From: Pisaster brevispinus
Taxonomy: Eukaryota; Echinodermata; Asteroidea; Forcipulatida; Asteriidae
NCBI GenBank assembly: GCA_023634235.1
Contig: JAMKCF010000040.1
Location: 62,001-126,000, forward strand
Length of the DNA: 64,000 bases
Reading direction: 5' to 3'
The translations under genes and the position numbers were made by a program. Of this stretch, positions 50,300-63,612 are shown piece after piece. The stretch's first letter is position 1, and each line of letters opens with the position of its first letter. The notes under the pieces are model-generated. The model saw nothing but the letters and a program-made list of their open reading frames with translations, did no database searches and had not been told where the DNA came from.

Positions 50300-53200
50300 T
50301 CCCTGCATCCGAAAATTAGACTTTTACGGCCGTTGCGGGCAGGCTTCACACCGGAAAAGACCAGCAAGCGGGGACACTCCGAAAGCCCCGCAAAACATCA
50401 ACGTGATTTTGCTGTAAAAAGACACAAATACAAAATAAGGAGGGTCACATCAACCCCAGGGCAATATCGAATCTGCACAATTTTAGTACCACTGTAAAGC
50501 CCGTTTCAAGGGCTCCCTCTCCCGTGAGTTTGGGGTCGCTGACGATTCTGTAGGCGAGGCGAGCGGCCTGGATGTTAGGCCCACCCCTTAGAGAAATAGG
50601 AAAACAAAAACCAGGGGTAATGGCCCAAAATAAAAGTGCGGTGATTTTGGGAATAAGTCCCGATCTAGGAGGGCTAGAGAGATGATTTTTTTACCTGACT
50701 CTGCCTTAGGTATCCCTGCATCCGAAAATTAGACTTTTACGGCCGTTGCGGGCAGGCTTCACACCGGAAAAGACCAGCAAGCGGGGACACTCCGAAAGCC
50801 CCCCAAAACATCAACTTGATTTTGCTGTAAAAAACCACAAATACAAAATAAGGAGGGTCACATCACCCCCAGGGCAATATCGAATCTGCACAATTTTAGT
50901 ACCACTGTAAAGCCCGTTTCAAGGGCTCCCTCTCCCGTGAGTTTGGGGTCGCTGACGATTCTGTAGGCGAGGCGAGCGGCCTGGATGTTAGGCCTACCCC
51001 TAAGAAAAATTGAAAAAAAAAAAAAAAAAAAAAAAAACCCAGAAGCAAGGTCGTGCCGGCAGGGGTCATGGCCCAAAATAAAAGTGCGGTGAATTTGGGA
51101 ATAACTCCCGATCTAGGAGGGCTAGAGGGATGATTTTTTGGCCTGACTCTGCCTTAGGTATCCCTGCATCCGAAAATTAGACTTTTACGGCCGTTGCGGG
51201 CAGGCTTCACACCGGAAAAGACCAGCAAGCGGGGACACTCCGAAAGCCCCGCAAAACATCAACGTGATTTTGCTGTAAAAAGACACAAATACAAAATAAG
51301 GAGGGTCACATCACCCCCAGGGCAATATCGAATCTGCACAATTTTAGTACCACTGTAAAGCCCGCTTCAAGGGCTCCCTCTCCCGTGAGTTTGGGGTCGC
51401 TGACGATTCTGTAGGCGAGGCGAGCGGCCTGGATGTTAGGCCCACCCCTTAGAGAAATAGGAAAACAAAAACCAGGGGTAATGGCCCAAAATAAAAGTGC
51501 GGTGATTTTGGGAATAAGTCCCGATCTAGGAGGGCTAGAGAGATGATTTTTTTACCTGACTCTGCCTTAGGTATCCCTGCATCCGAAAATTAGACTTTTA
51601 CGGCCGTTGCGGGCAGGCTTCACACCGGAAAAGACCAGCAAGCGGGGACACTCCGAAAGCCCCCCAAAACATCAACTTGATTTTGCTGTAAAAAACCACA
51701 AATACAAAATAAGGAGGGTCACATCACCCCCAGGGCAATATCGAATCTGCACAATTTTAGTACCACTGTAAAGCCCGTTTCAAGGGCTCCCTCTCCCGTG
51801 AGTTTGGGGTCGCTGACGATTCTGTAGGCGAGGCGAGCGGCCTGGATGTTAGGCCTACCCCTAAGAAAAATTGAAAAAAAAAAAAAAAAAAAAAAACCCA
51901 GAAGCAAGGTCGTGCCGGCAGGGGTCATGGCCCAAAATAAAAGTGCGGTGAATTTGGGAATAACTCCCGATCTAGGAGGGCTAGAGGGATGATTTTTTGG
52001 CCTGACTCTGCCTTAGGTATCCCTGCATCCGAAAATTAGACTTTTACGGCCGTTGCGGGCAGGCTTCACACCGGAAAAGACCAGCAAGCGGGGACACTCC
52101 GAAAGCCCCGCAAAACATCAACGTGATTTTGCTGTAAAAAGACACAAATACAAAATAAGGAGGGTCACATCACCCCCAGGGCAATATCGAATCTGCACAA
52201 TTTTAGTACCACTGTAAAGCCCGTTTCAAGGGCTCCCTCTCCCGTGAGTTTGGGGTCGCTGACGATTCTGTAGGCGAGGCGAGCGGCCTGGATGTTAGGC
52301 CCACCCCTTAGAGAAATAGGAAAACAAAAACCAGGGGTAATGGCCCAAAATAAAAGTGCGGTGATTTTGGGAATAAGTCCCGATCTAGGAGGGCTAGAGA
52401 GATGATTTTTTTACCTGACTCTGCCTTAGGTATCCCTGCATCCGAAAATTAGACTTTTACGGCCGTTGCGGGCAGGCTTCACACCGGAAAAGACCAGCAA
52501 GCGGGGACACTCCGAAAGCCCCCCAAAACATCAACTTGATTTTGCTGTAAAAAACCACAAATACAAAATAAGGAGGGTCACATCACCCCCAGGGCAATAT
52601 CGAATCTGCACAATTTTAGTACCACTGTAAAGCCCGTTTCAAGGGCTCCCTCTCCCGTGAGTTTGGGGTCGCTGACGATTCTGTAGGCGAGGCGAGCGGC
52701 CTGGATGTTAGGCCTACCCCTAAGAAAAATTGAAAAAAAAAAAAAAAAAAAAAAAACCCAGAAGCAAGGTCGTGCCGGCAGGGGTCATGGCCCAAAATAA
52801 AAGTGCGGTGAATTTGGGAATAACTCCCGATCTAGGAGGGCTAGAGGGATGATTTTTTGGCCTGACTCTGCCTTAGGTATCCCTGCATCCGAAAATTAGA
52901 CTTTTACGGCCGTTGCGGGCAGGCTTCACACCGGAAAAGACCAGCAAGCGGGGACACTCCGAAAGCCCCGCAAAACATCAACGTGATTTTGCTGTAAAAA
53001 GACACAAATACAAAATAAGGAGGGTCACATCACCCCCAGGGCAATATCGAATCTGCACAATTTTAGTACCACTGTAAAGCCCGTTTCAAGGGCTCCCTCT
53101 CCCGTGAGTTTGGGGTCGCTGACGATTCTGTAGGCGAGGCGAGCGGCCTGGATGTTAGGCCCACCCCTTAGAGAAATAGGAAAACAAAAACCAGGGGTAA

Positions 53201-53738
53201 TGGCCCAAAATAAAAGTGCGGTGATTTTGGGAATAAGTCCCGATCTAGGAGGGCTAGAGAGATGATTTTTTTACCTGACTCTGCCTTAGGTATCCCTGCA
53301 TCCGAAAATTAGACTTTTACGGCCGTTGCGGGCAGGCTTCACACCGGAAAAGACCAGCAAGCGGGGACACTCCGAAAGCCCCCCAAAACATCAACTTGAT
53401 TTTGCTGTAAAAAACCACAAATACAAAATAAGGAGGGTCACATCACCCCCAGGGCAATATCGAATCTGCACAATTTTAGTACCACTGTAAAGCCCGTTTC
53501 AAGGGCTCCCTCTCCCGTGAGTTTGGGGTCGCTGACGATTCTGTAGGCGAGGCGAGCGGCCTGGATGTTAGGCCTACCCCTAAGAAAAATTGAAAAAAAA
53601 AAAAAAAAAAAAAAACCCAGAAGCAAGGTCGTGCCGGCAGGGGTCATGGCCCAAAATAAAAGTGCGGTGAATTTGGGAATAACTCCCGATCTAGGAGGGC
53701 TAGAAGGATGATTTTTTGGCCTGACTCTGCCTTAGGTA

Positions 53739-54185
53739 TCCCTGCATCCGAAAATTAGACTTTTACGGCCGTTGCGGGCAGGCTTCACACCGGAAAAGAC
53801 CAGCAAGCGGGGACACTCCGAAAGCCCCGCAAAACATCAACGTGATTTTGCTGTAAAAAGACACAAATACAAAATAAGGAGGGTCACATCACCCCCAGGG
53901 CAATATCGAATCTGCACAATTTTAGTACCACTGTAAAGCCCGTTTCAAGGGCTCCCTCTCCCGTGAGTTTGGGGTCGCTGACGATTCTGTAGGCGAGGCG
54001 AGCGGCCTGGATGTTAGGCCTACCCCTAAGAAAAATTGAAAAAAAAAAAAAAAAAAAAAAAACCCAGAAGCAAGGTCGTGCCGGCAGGGGTCATGGCCCA
54101 AAATAAAAGTGCGGTGAATTTGGGAATAACTCCCGATCTAGGAGGGCTAGAGGGATGATTTTTTGGCCTGACTCTGCCTTAGGTA
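53739..54185. repeat. Reciprocal chimeric monomer, A 5' half / B 3' half (447 bp)
   Basis: The monomer has A states at 91, 104 and 122-123, then B states from 283 onward: CCTACCCC, a 24-nt A-tract, the 20-nt segment and the B tail. The switch lies in 53862-54020, the same 159-bp block used by the two B/A chimeras. It is the reciprocal product class. The local order is B, A/B, A, A, B. Confidence 0.93.
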
Positions 54186-55011
54186 TCCCTGCATCCGAAA
54201 ATTAGACTTTTACGGCCGTTGCGGGCAGGCTTCACACCGGAAAAGACCAGCAAGCGGGGACACTCCGAAAGCCCCGCAAAACATCAACGTGATTTTGCTG
54301 TAAAAAGACACAAATACAAAATAAGGAGGGTCACATCACCCCCAGGGCAATATCGAATCTGCACAATTTTAGTACCACTGTAAAGCCCGTTTCAAGGGCT
54401 CCCTCTCCCGTGAGTTTGGGGTCGCTGACGATTCTGTAGGCGAGGCGAGCGGCCTGGATGTTAGGCCCACCCCTTAGAGAAATAGGAAAACAAAAACCAG
54501 GGGTAATGGCCCAAAATAAAAGTGCGGTGATTTTGGGAATAAGTCCCGATCTAGGAGGGCTAGAGAGATGATTTTTTTACCTGACTCTGCCTTAGGTATC
54601 CCTGCATCCGAAAATTAGACTTTTACGGCCGTTGCGGGCAGGCTTCACACCGGAAAAGACCAGCAAGCGGGGACACTCCGAAAGCCCCGCAAAACATCAA
54701 CGTGATTTTGCTGTAAAAAGACACAAATACAAAATAAGGAGGGTCACATCACCCCCAGGGCAATATCGAATCTGCACAATTTTAGTACCACTGTAAAGCC
54801 CGTTTTAAGGGCTCCCTCTCCCGTGAGTTTGGGGTCGCTGACGATTCTGTAGGCGAGGCGAGCGGCCTGGATGTTAGGCCCACCCCTTAGAGAAATAGGA
54901 AAACAAAAACCAGGGGTAATGGCCCAAAATAAAAGTGCGGTGATTTTGGGAATAAGTCCCGATCTAGGAGGGCTAGAGAGATGATTTTTTTACCTGACTC
55001 TGCCTTAGGTA
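54186..55011. repeat. AA doublet next to the A/B chimera
   Basis: Two complete A monomers, 54186 and 54599, are adjacent; the exchange is confined to 54580-54688. A 54599 has CGTTTTAAGG in place of CGTTTCAAGG. Together with the chimera just upstream this makes 53739-55011 a cluster of two phase breaks. Confidence 0.92.
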
Positions 55012-58000
55012 TCCCTGCATCCGAAAATTAGACTTTTACGGCCGTTGCGGGCAGGCTTCACACCGGAAAAGACCAGCAAGCGGGGACACTCCGAAAGCCC
55101 CCCAAAACATCAACTTGATTTTGCTGTAAAAAACCACAAATACAAAATAAGGAGGGTCACATCACCCCCAGGGCAATATCGAATCTGCACAATTTTAGTA
55201 CCACTGTAAAGCCCGTTTCAAGGGCTCCCTCTCCCGTGAGTTTGGGGTCGCTGACGATTCTGTAGGCGAGGCGAGCGGCCTGGATGTTAGGCCTACCCCT
55301 AAGAAAAATTGAAAAAAAAAAAAAAAAAAAAAAAACCCAGAAGCAAGGTCGTGCCGGCAGGGGTCATGGCCCAAAATAAAAGTGCGGTGAATTTGGGAAT
55401 AACTCCCGATCTAGGAGGGCTAGAGGGATGATTTTTTGGCCTGACTCTGCCTTAGGTATCCCTGCATCCGAAAATTAGACTTTTACGGCCGTTGCGGGCA
55501 GGCTTCACACCGGAAAAGACCAGCAAGCGGGGACACTCCGAAAGCCCCGCAAAACATCAACGTGATTTTGCTGTAAAAAGACACAAATACAAAATAAGGA
55601 GGGTCACATCACCCCCAGGGCAATATCGAATCTGCACAATTTTAGTACCACTGTAAAGCCCGTTTCAAGGGCTCCCTCTCCCGTGAGTTTGGGGTCGCTG
55701 ACGATTCTGTAGGCGAGGCGAGCGGCCTGGATGTTAGGCCCACCCCTTAGAGAAATAGGAAAACAAAAACCAGGGGTAATGGCCCAAAATAAAAGTGCGG
55801 TGATTTTGGGAATAAGTCCCGATCTAGGAGGGCTAGAGAGATGATTTTTTTACCTGACTCTGCCTTAGGTATCCCTGCATCCGAAAATTAGACTTTTACG
55901 GCCGTTGCGGGCAGGCTTCACACCGGAAAAGACCAGCAAGCGGGGACACTCCGAAAGCCCCCCAAAACATCAACTTGATTTTGCTGTAAAAAACCACAAA
56001 TACAAAATAAGGAGGGTCACATCACCCCCAGGGCAATATCGAATCTGCACAATTTTAGTACCACTGTAAAGCCCGTTTCAAGGGCTCCCTCTCCCGTGAG
56101 TTTGGGGTCGCTGACGATTCTGTAGGCGAGGCGAGCGGCCTGGATGTTAGGCCTACCCCTAAGAAAAATTGAAAAAAAAAAAAAAAAAAAAAAAACCCCA
56201 GAAGCAAGGTCGTGCCGGCAGGGGTCATGGCCCAAAATAAAAGTGCGGTGAATTTGGGAATAACTCCCGATCTAGGAGGGCTAGAGGGATGATTTTTTGG
56301 CCTGACTCTGCCTTAGGTATCCCTGCATCCGAAAATTAGACTTTTACGGCCGTTGCGGGCAGGCTTCACACCGGAAAAGACCAGCAAGCGGGGACACTCC
56401 GAAAGCCCCGCAAAACATCAACGTGATTTTGCTGTAAAAAGACACAAATACAAAATAAGGAGGGTCACATCACCCCCAGGGCAATATCGAATCTGCACAA
56501 TTTTAGTACCACTGTAAAGCCCGTTTCAAGGGCTCCCTCTCCCGTGAGTTTGGGGTCGCTGACGATTCTGTAGGCGAGGCGAGCGGCCTGGATGTTAGGC
56601 CCACCCCTTAGAGAAATAGGAAAACAAAAACCAGGGGTAATGGCCCAAAATAAAAGTGCGGTGATTTTGGGAATAAGTCCCGATCTAGGAGGGCTAGAGA
56701 GATGATTTTTTTACCTGACTCTGCCTTAGATATCCCTGCATCCGAAAATTAGACTTTTACGGCCGTTGCGGGCAGGCTTCACACCGGAAAAGACCAGCAA
56801 GCGGGGACACTCCGAAAGCCCCCCAAAACATCAACTTGATTTTGCTGTAAAAAACCACAAATACAAAATAAGGAGGGTCACATCACCCCCAGGGCAATAT
56901 CGAATCTGCACAATTTTAGTACCACTGTAAAGCCCGTTTCAAGGGCTCCCTCTCCCGTGAGTTTGGGGTCGCTGACGATTCTGTAGGCGAGGCGAGCGGC
57001 CTGGATGTTAGGCCTACCCCTAAGAAAAATTGAAAAAAAAAAAAAAAAAAAAAAAACCCCAGAAGCAAGGTCGTGCCGGCAGGGGTCATGGCCCAAAATA
57101 AAAGTGCGGTGAATTTGGGAATAACTCCCGATCTAGGAGGGCTAGAGGGATGATTTTTTGGCCTGACTCTGCCTTAGGTATCCCTGCATCCGAAAATTAG
57201 AATTTTACGGCCGTTGCGGGCAGGCTTCACACCGGAAAAGACCAGCAAGCGGGGACACTCCGAAAGCCCCGCAAAACATCAACGTGATTTTGCTGTAAAA
57301 AGACACAAATACAAAATAAGGAGGGTCACATCACCCCCAGGGCAATATCGAATCTGCACAATTTTAGTACCACTGTAAAGCCCGTTTCAAGGGCTCCCTC
57401 TCCCGTGAGTTTGGGGTCGCTGACGATTCTGTAGGCGAGGCGAGCGGCCTGGATGTTAGGCCCACCCCTTAGAGAAATAGGAAAACAAAAACCAGGGGTA
57501 ATGGCCCAAAATAAAAGTGCGGTGATTTTGGGAATAAGTCCCGATCTAGGAGGGCTAGAGAGATGATTTTTTTACCTGACTCTGCCTTAGGTATCCCTGC
57601 ATCCGAAAATTAGACTTTTACGGCCGTTGCGGGCAGGCTTCACACCGGAAAAGACCAGCAAGCGGGGACACTCCGAAAGCCCCCCAAAACATCAACTTGA
57701 TTTTGCTGTAAAAAACCAAAAATACAAAATAAGGAGGGTCACATCACCCCCAGGGCAATATCGAATCTGCACAATTTTAGTACCACTGTAAAGCCCGTTT
57801 CAAGGGCTCCCTCTCCCGTGAGTTTGGGGTCGCTGACGATTCTGTAGGCGAGGCGAGCGGCCTGGATGTTAGGCCTACCCCTAAGAAAAATTGAAAAAAA
57901 AAAAAGAAAAAAAAAAACCCCAGAAGCAAGGTCGTGCCGGCAGGGGTCATGGCCCAAAATAAAAGTGCGGTGAATTTGGGAATAACTCCCGATCTAGGAG

Positions 58001-61000
58001 GGCTAGAGGGATGATTTTTTGGCCTGACTCTGCCTTAGGTATCCCTGCATCCGAAAATTAGACTTTTACGGCCGTTGCGGGCAGGCTTCACACCGGAAAA
58101 GACCAGCAAGCGGGGACACTCCGAAAGCCCCGCAAAACATCAACGTGATTTTGCTGTAAAAAGACACAAATACAAAATAAGGAGGGTCACATCACCCCCA
58201 GGGCAATATCGAATCTGCACAATTTTAGTACCACTGTAAAGCCCGTTTCAAGGGCTCCCTCTCCCGTGAGTTTGGGGTCGCTGACGATTCTGTAGGCGAG
58301 GCGAGCGGCCTGGATGTTAGGCCCACCCCTTAGAGAAATAGGAAAACAAAAACCAGGGGTAATGGCCCAAAATAAAAGTGCGGTGATTTTGGGAATAAGT
58401 CCCGATCTAGGAGGGCTAGAGAGATGATTTTTTTACCTGACTCTGCCTTAGGTATCCCTGCATCCGAAAATTAGACTTTTACGGCCGTTGCGGGCAGGCT
58501 TCACACCGGAAAAGACCAGCAAGCGGGGACACTCCGAAAGCCCCCCAAAACATCAACTTGATTTTGCTGTAAAAAACCACAAATACAAAATAAGGAGGGT
58601 CACATCACCCCCAGGGCAATATCGAATCTGCACAATTTTAGTACCACTGTAAAGCCCGTTTCAAGGGCTCCCTCTCCCGTGAGTTTGGGGTCGCTGACGA
58701 TTCTGTAGGCGAGGCGAGCGGCCTGGATGTTAGGCCTACCCCTAAGAAAAATTGAAAAAAAAAAAAAAAATAAAAACCCCAGAAGCAAGGTCGTGCCGGC
58801 AGGGGTCATGGCCCAAAATAAAAGTGCGGTGAATTTGGGAATAACTCCCGATCTAGGAGGGCTAGAGGGATGATTTTTTGGCCTGACTCTGCCTTAGGTA
58901 TCCCTGCATCCGAAAATTAGACTTTTACGGCCGTTGCGGGCAGGCTTCACACCGGAAAAGACCAGCAAGCGGGGACACTCCGAAAGCCCCGCAAAACATC
59001 AACGTGATTTTGCTGTAAAAAGACACAAATACAAAATAAGGAGGGTCACATCACCCCCAGGGCAATATCGAATCTGCACAATTTTAGTACCACTGTAAAG
59101 CCCGTTTCAAGGGCTCCCTCTCCCGTGAGTTTGGGGTCGCTGACGATTCTGTAGGCGAGGCGAGCGGCCTGGATGTTAGGCCCACCCCTTAGAGAAATAG
59201 GAAAACAAAAACCAGGGGTAATGGCCCAAAATAAAAGTGCGGTGATTTTGGGAATAAGTCCCGATCTAGGAGGGCTAGAGAGATGATTTTTTTACCTGAC
59301 TCTGCCTTAGGTATCCCTGCATCCGAAAATTAGACTTTTACGGCCGTTGCGGGCAGGCTTCACACCGGAAAAGACCAGCAAGCGGGGACACTCCGAAAGC
59401 CCCCCAAAACATCAACTTGATTTTGCTGTAAAAAACCACAAATACAAAATAAGGAGGGTCACATCACCCCCAGGGCAATATCGAATCTGCACAATTTTAG
59501 TACCACTGTAAAGCCCGTTTCAAGGGCTCCCTCTCCCGTGAGTTTGGGGTCGCTGACGATTCTGTAGGCGAGGCGAGCGGCCTGGATGTTAGGCCTACCC
59601 CTAAGAAAAATTGAAAAAAAAAAAAAAAAAAAAAACCCCAGAAGCAAGGTCGTGCCGGCAGGGGTCATGGCCCAAAATAAAAGTGCGGTGAATTTGGGAA
59701 TAACTCCCGATCTAGGAGGGCTAGAGGGATGATTTTTTGGCCTGACTCTGCCTTAGGTATCCCTGCATCCGAAAATTAGACTTTTACGGCCGTTGCGGGC
59801 AGGCTTCACACCGGAAAAGACCAGCAAGCGGGGACACTCCGAAAGCCCCGCAAAACATCAACGTGATTTTGCTGTAAAAAGACACAAATACAAAATAAGG
59901 AGGGTCACATCACCCCCAGGGCAATATCGAATCTGCACAATTTTAGTACCACTGTAAAGCCCGTTTCAAGGGCTCCCTCTCCCGTGAGTTTGGGGTCGCT
60001 GACGATTCTGTAGGCGAGGCGAGCGGCCTGGATGTTAGGCCCACCCCTTAGAGAAATAGGAAAACAAAAACCAGGGGTAATGGCCCAAAATAAAAGTGCG
60101 GTGATTTTGGGAATAAGTCGCGATCTAGGAGGGCTAGAGAGATGATTTTTTTACCTGACTCTGCCTTAGGTATCCCTGCATCCGAAAATTAGACTTTTAC
60201 GGCCGTTGCGGGCAGGCTTCACACCGGAAAAGACCAGCAAGCGGGGACACTCCGAAAGCCCCCCAAAACATCAACTTGATTTTGCTGTAAAAAACCACAA
60301 ATACAAAATAAGGAGGGTCACATCACCCCCAGGGCAATATCGAATCTGCACAATTTTAGTACCACTGTAAAGCCCGTTTCAAGGGCTCCCTCTCCCGTGA
60401 GTTTGGGGTCGCTGACGATTCTGTAGGCGAGGCGAGCGGCCTGGATGTTAGGCCTACCCCTAAGAAAAATTGAAAAAAAAAAAAAAAAAAAAAAACCCAG
60501 AAGCAAGGTCGTGCCGGCAGGGGTCATGGCCCAAAATAAAAGTGCGGTGAATTTGGGAATAACTCCCGATCTAGGAGGGCTAGAGGGATGATTTTTTGGC
60601 CTGACTCTGCCTTAGGTATCCCTGCATCCGAAAATTAGACTTTTACGGCCGTTGCGGGCAGGCTTCACACCGGAAAAGACCAGCAAGCGGGGACACTCCG
60701 AAAGCCCCGCAAAACATCAACGTGATTTTGCTGTAAAAAGACACAAATACAAAATAAGGAGGGTCACATCACCCCCAGGGCAATATCGAATCTGCACAAT
60801 TTTAGTACCACTGTAAAGCCCGTTTCAAGGGCTCCCTCTCCCGTGAGTTTGGGGTCGCTGACGATTCTGTAGGCGAAGCGAGCGGCCTGGATGTTAGGCC
60901 CACCCCTTAGAGAAATAGGAAAACAAAAACCAGGGGTAATGGCCCAAAATAAAAGTGCGGTGATTTTGGGAATAAGTCCCGATCTAGGAGGGCTAGAGAG

Positions 61001-63612
61001 ATGATTTTTTTACCTGACTCTGCCTTAGGTATCCCTGCATCCGAAAATTAGACTTTTACGGCCGTTGCGGGCAGGCTTCACACCGGAAAAGACCAGCAAG
61101 CGGGGACACTCCGAAAGCCCCCCAAAAAATTCAACTTGATTTTGCTGTAAAAAACCACAAATACAAAATAAGGAGGGTCACATCACCCCCAGGGCAATAT
61201 CGAATCTGCACAATTTTAGTACCACTGTAAAGCCCGTTTCAAGGGCTCCCTCTCCCGTGAGTTTGGGGTCGCTGACGATTCTGTAGGCGAGGCGAGCGGC
61301 CTGGATGTTAGGCCTACCCCTAAGAAAAATTGAAAAAAAAAAAAAAAAAAAAAAACCCAGAAGCAAGGTCGTGCCGGCAGGGGTCATGGCCCAAAATAAA
61401 AGTGCGGTGAATTTGGGAATAACTCCCGATCTAGGAGGGCTAGAGGGATGATTTTTTGGCCTGACTCTGCCTTAGGTATCCCTGCATCCGAAAATTAGAC
61501 TTTTACGGCCGTTGCGGGCAGGCTTCACACCGGAAAAGACCAGCAAGCGGGGACACTCCGAAAGCCCCGCAAAACATCAACGTGATTTTGCTGTAAAAAG
61601 ACACAAATACAAAATAAGGAGGGTCACATCACCCCCAGGGCAATATCGAATCTGCACAATTTTAGTACCACTGTAAAGCCCGTTTCAAGGGCTCCCTCTC
61701 CCGTGAGTTTGGGGTCGCTGACGATTCTGTAGGCGAGGCGAGCGGCCTGGATGTTAGGCCCACCCCTTAGAGAAATAGGAAAACAAAAACCAGGGGTAAT
61801 GGCCCAAAATAAAAGTGCGGTGATTTTGGGAATAAGTCCCGATCTAGGAGGGCTAGAGAGATGATTTTTTTACCTGACTCTGCCTTAGGTATCCCTGCAT
61901 CCGAAAATTAGACTTTTACGGCCGTTGCGGGCAGGCTTCACACCGGAAAAGACCAGCAAGCGGGGACACTCCGAAAGCCCCCCAAAAAATTCAACTTGAT
62001 TTTGCTGTAAAAAACCACAAATACAAAATAAGGAGGGTCACATCACCCCCAGGGCAATATCGAATCTGCACAATTTTAGTACCACTGTAAAGCCCGTTTC
62101 AAGGGCTCCCTCTCCCGTGAGTTTGGGGTCGCTGACGATTCTGTAGGCGAGGCGAGCGGCCTGGATGTTAGGCCTACCCCTAAGAAAAATTGAAAAAAAA
62201 AAAAAAAAAAAAAAACCCAGAAGCAAGGTCGTGCCGGCAGGGGTCATGGCCCAAAATAAAAGTGCGGTGAATTTGGGAATAACTCCCGATCTAGGAGGGC
62301 TAGAGGGATGATTTTTTGGCCTGACTCTGCCTTAGGTATCCCTGCATCCGAAAATTAGACTTTTACGGCCGTTGCGGGCAGGCTTCACACCGGAAAAGAC
62401 CAGCAAGCGGGGACACTCCGAAAGCCCCGCAAAACATCAACGTGATTTTGCTGTAAAAAGACACAAATACAAAATAAGGAGGGTCACATCAACCCCAGGG
62501 CAATATCGAATCTGCACAATTTTAGTACCACTGTAAAGCCCGTTTCAAGGGCTCCCTCTCCCGTGAGTTTGGGGTCGCTGACGATTCTGTAGGCGAGGCG
62601 AGCGGCCTGGATGTTAGGCCCACCCCTTAGAGAAATAGGAAAACAAAAACCAGGCGTAATGGCCCAAAATAAAAGTGCGGTGATTTTGGGAATAAGTCCC
62701 GATCTAGGAGGGCTAGAGAGATGATTTTTTTACCTGACTCTGCCTTAGGTATCCCTGCATCCGAAAATTAGACTTTTACGGCCGTTGCGGGCAGGCTTCA
62801 CACCGGAAAAGACCAGCAAGCGGGGACACTCCGAAAGCCCCCCAAAACATCAACTTGATTTTGCTGTAAAAAACCACAAATACAAAATAAGGAGGGTCAC
62901 ATCACCCCCAGGGCAATATCGAATCTGCACAATTTTAGTACCACTGTAAAGCCCGTTTCAAGGGCTCCCTCTCCCGTGAGTTTGGGGTCGCTGACGATTC
63001 TGTAGGCGAGGCGAGCGGCCTGGATGTTAGGCCTACCCCTAAGAAAAATTGAAAAAAAAAAAAAAAAAAAAAAAACCCCAGAAGCAAGGTCGTGCCGGCA
63101 GGGGTCATGGCCCAAAATAAAAGTGCGGTGAATTTGGGAATAACTCCCGATCTAGGAGGGCTAGAGGGATGATTTTTTGGCCTGACTCTGCCTTAGGTAT
63201 CCCTGCATCCGAAAATTAGACTTTTACGGCCGTTGCGGGCAGGCTTCACACCGGAAAAGACCAGCAAGCGGGGACACTCCGAAAGCCCCGCAAAACATCA
63301 ACGTGATTTTGCTGTAAAAAGACACAAATACAAAATAAGGAGGGTCACATCACCCCCAGGGCAATATCGAATCTGCACAATTTTAGTACCACTGTAAAGC
63401 CCGTTTCAAGGGCTCCCTCTCCCGTGAGTTTGGGGTCGCTGACGATTCTGTAGGCGAGGCGAGCGGCCTGGATGTTAGGCCCACCCCTTAGAGAAATAGG
63501 AAAACAAAAACCAGGGGTAATGGCCCAAAATAAAAGTGCGGTGATTTTGGGAATAAGTCCCGATCTAGGAGGGCTAGAGAGATGATTTTTTTACCTGACT
63601 CTGCCTTAGGTA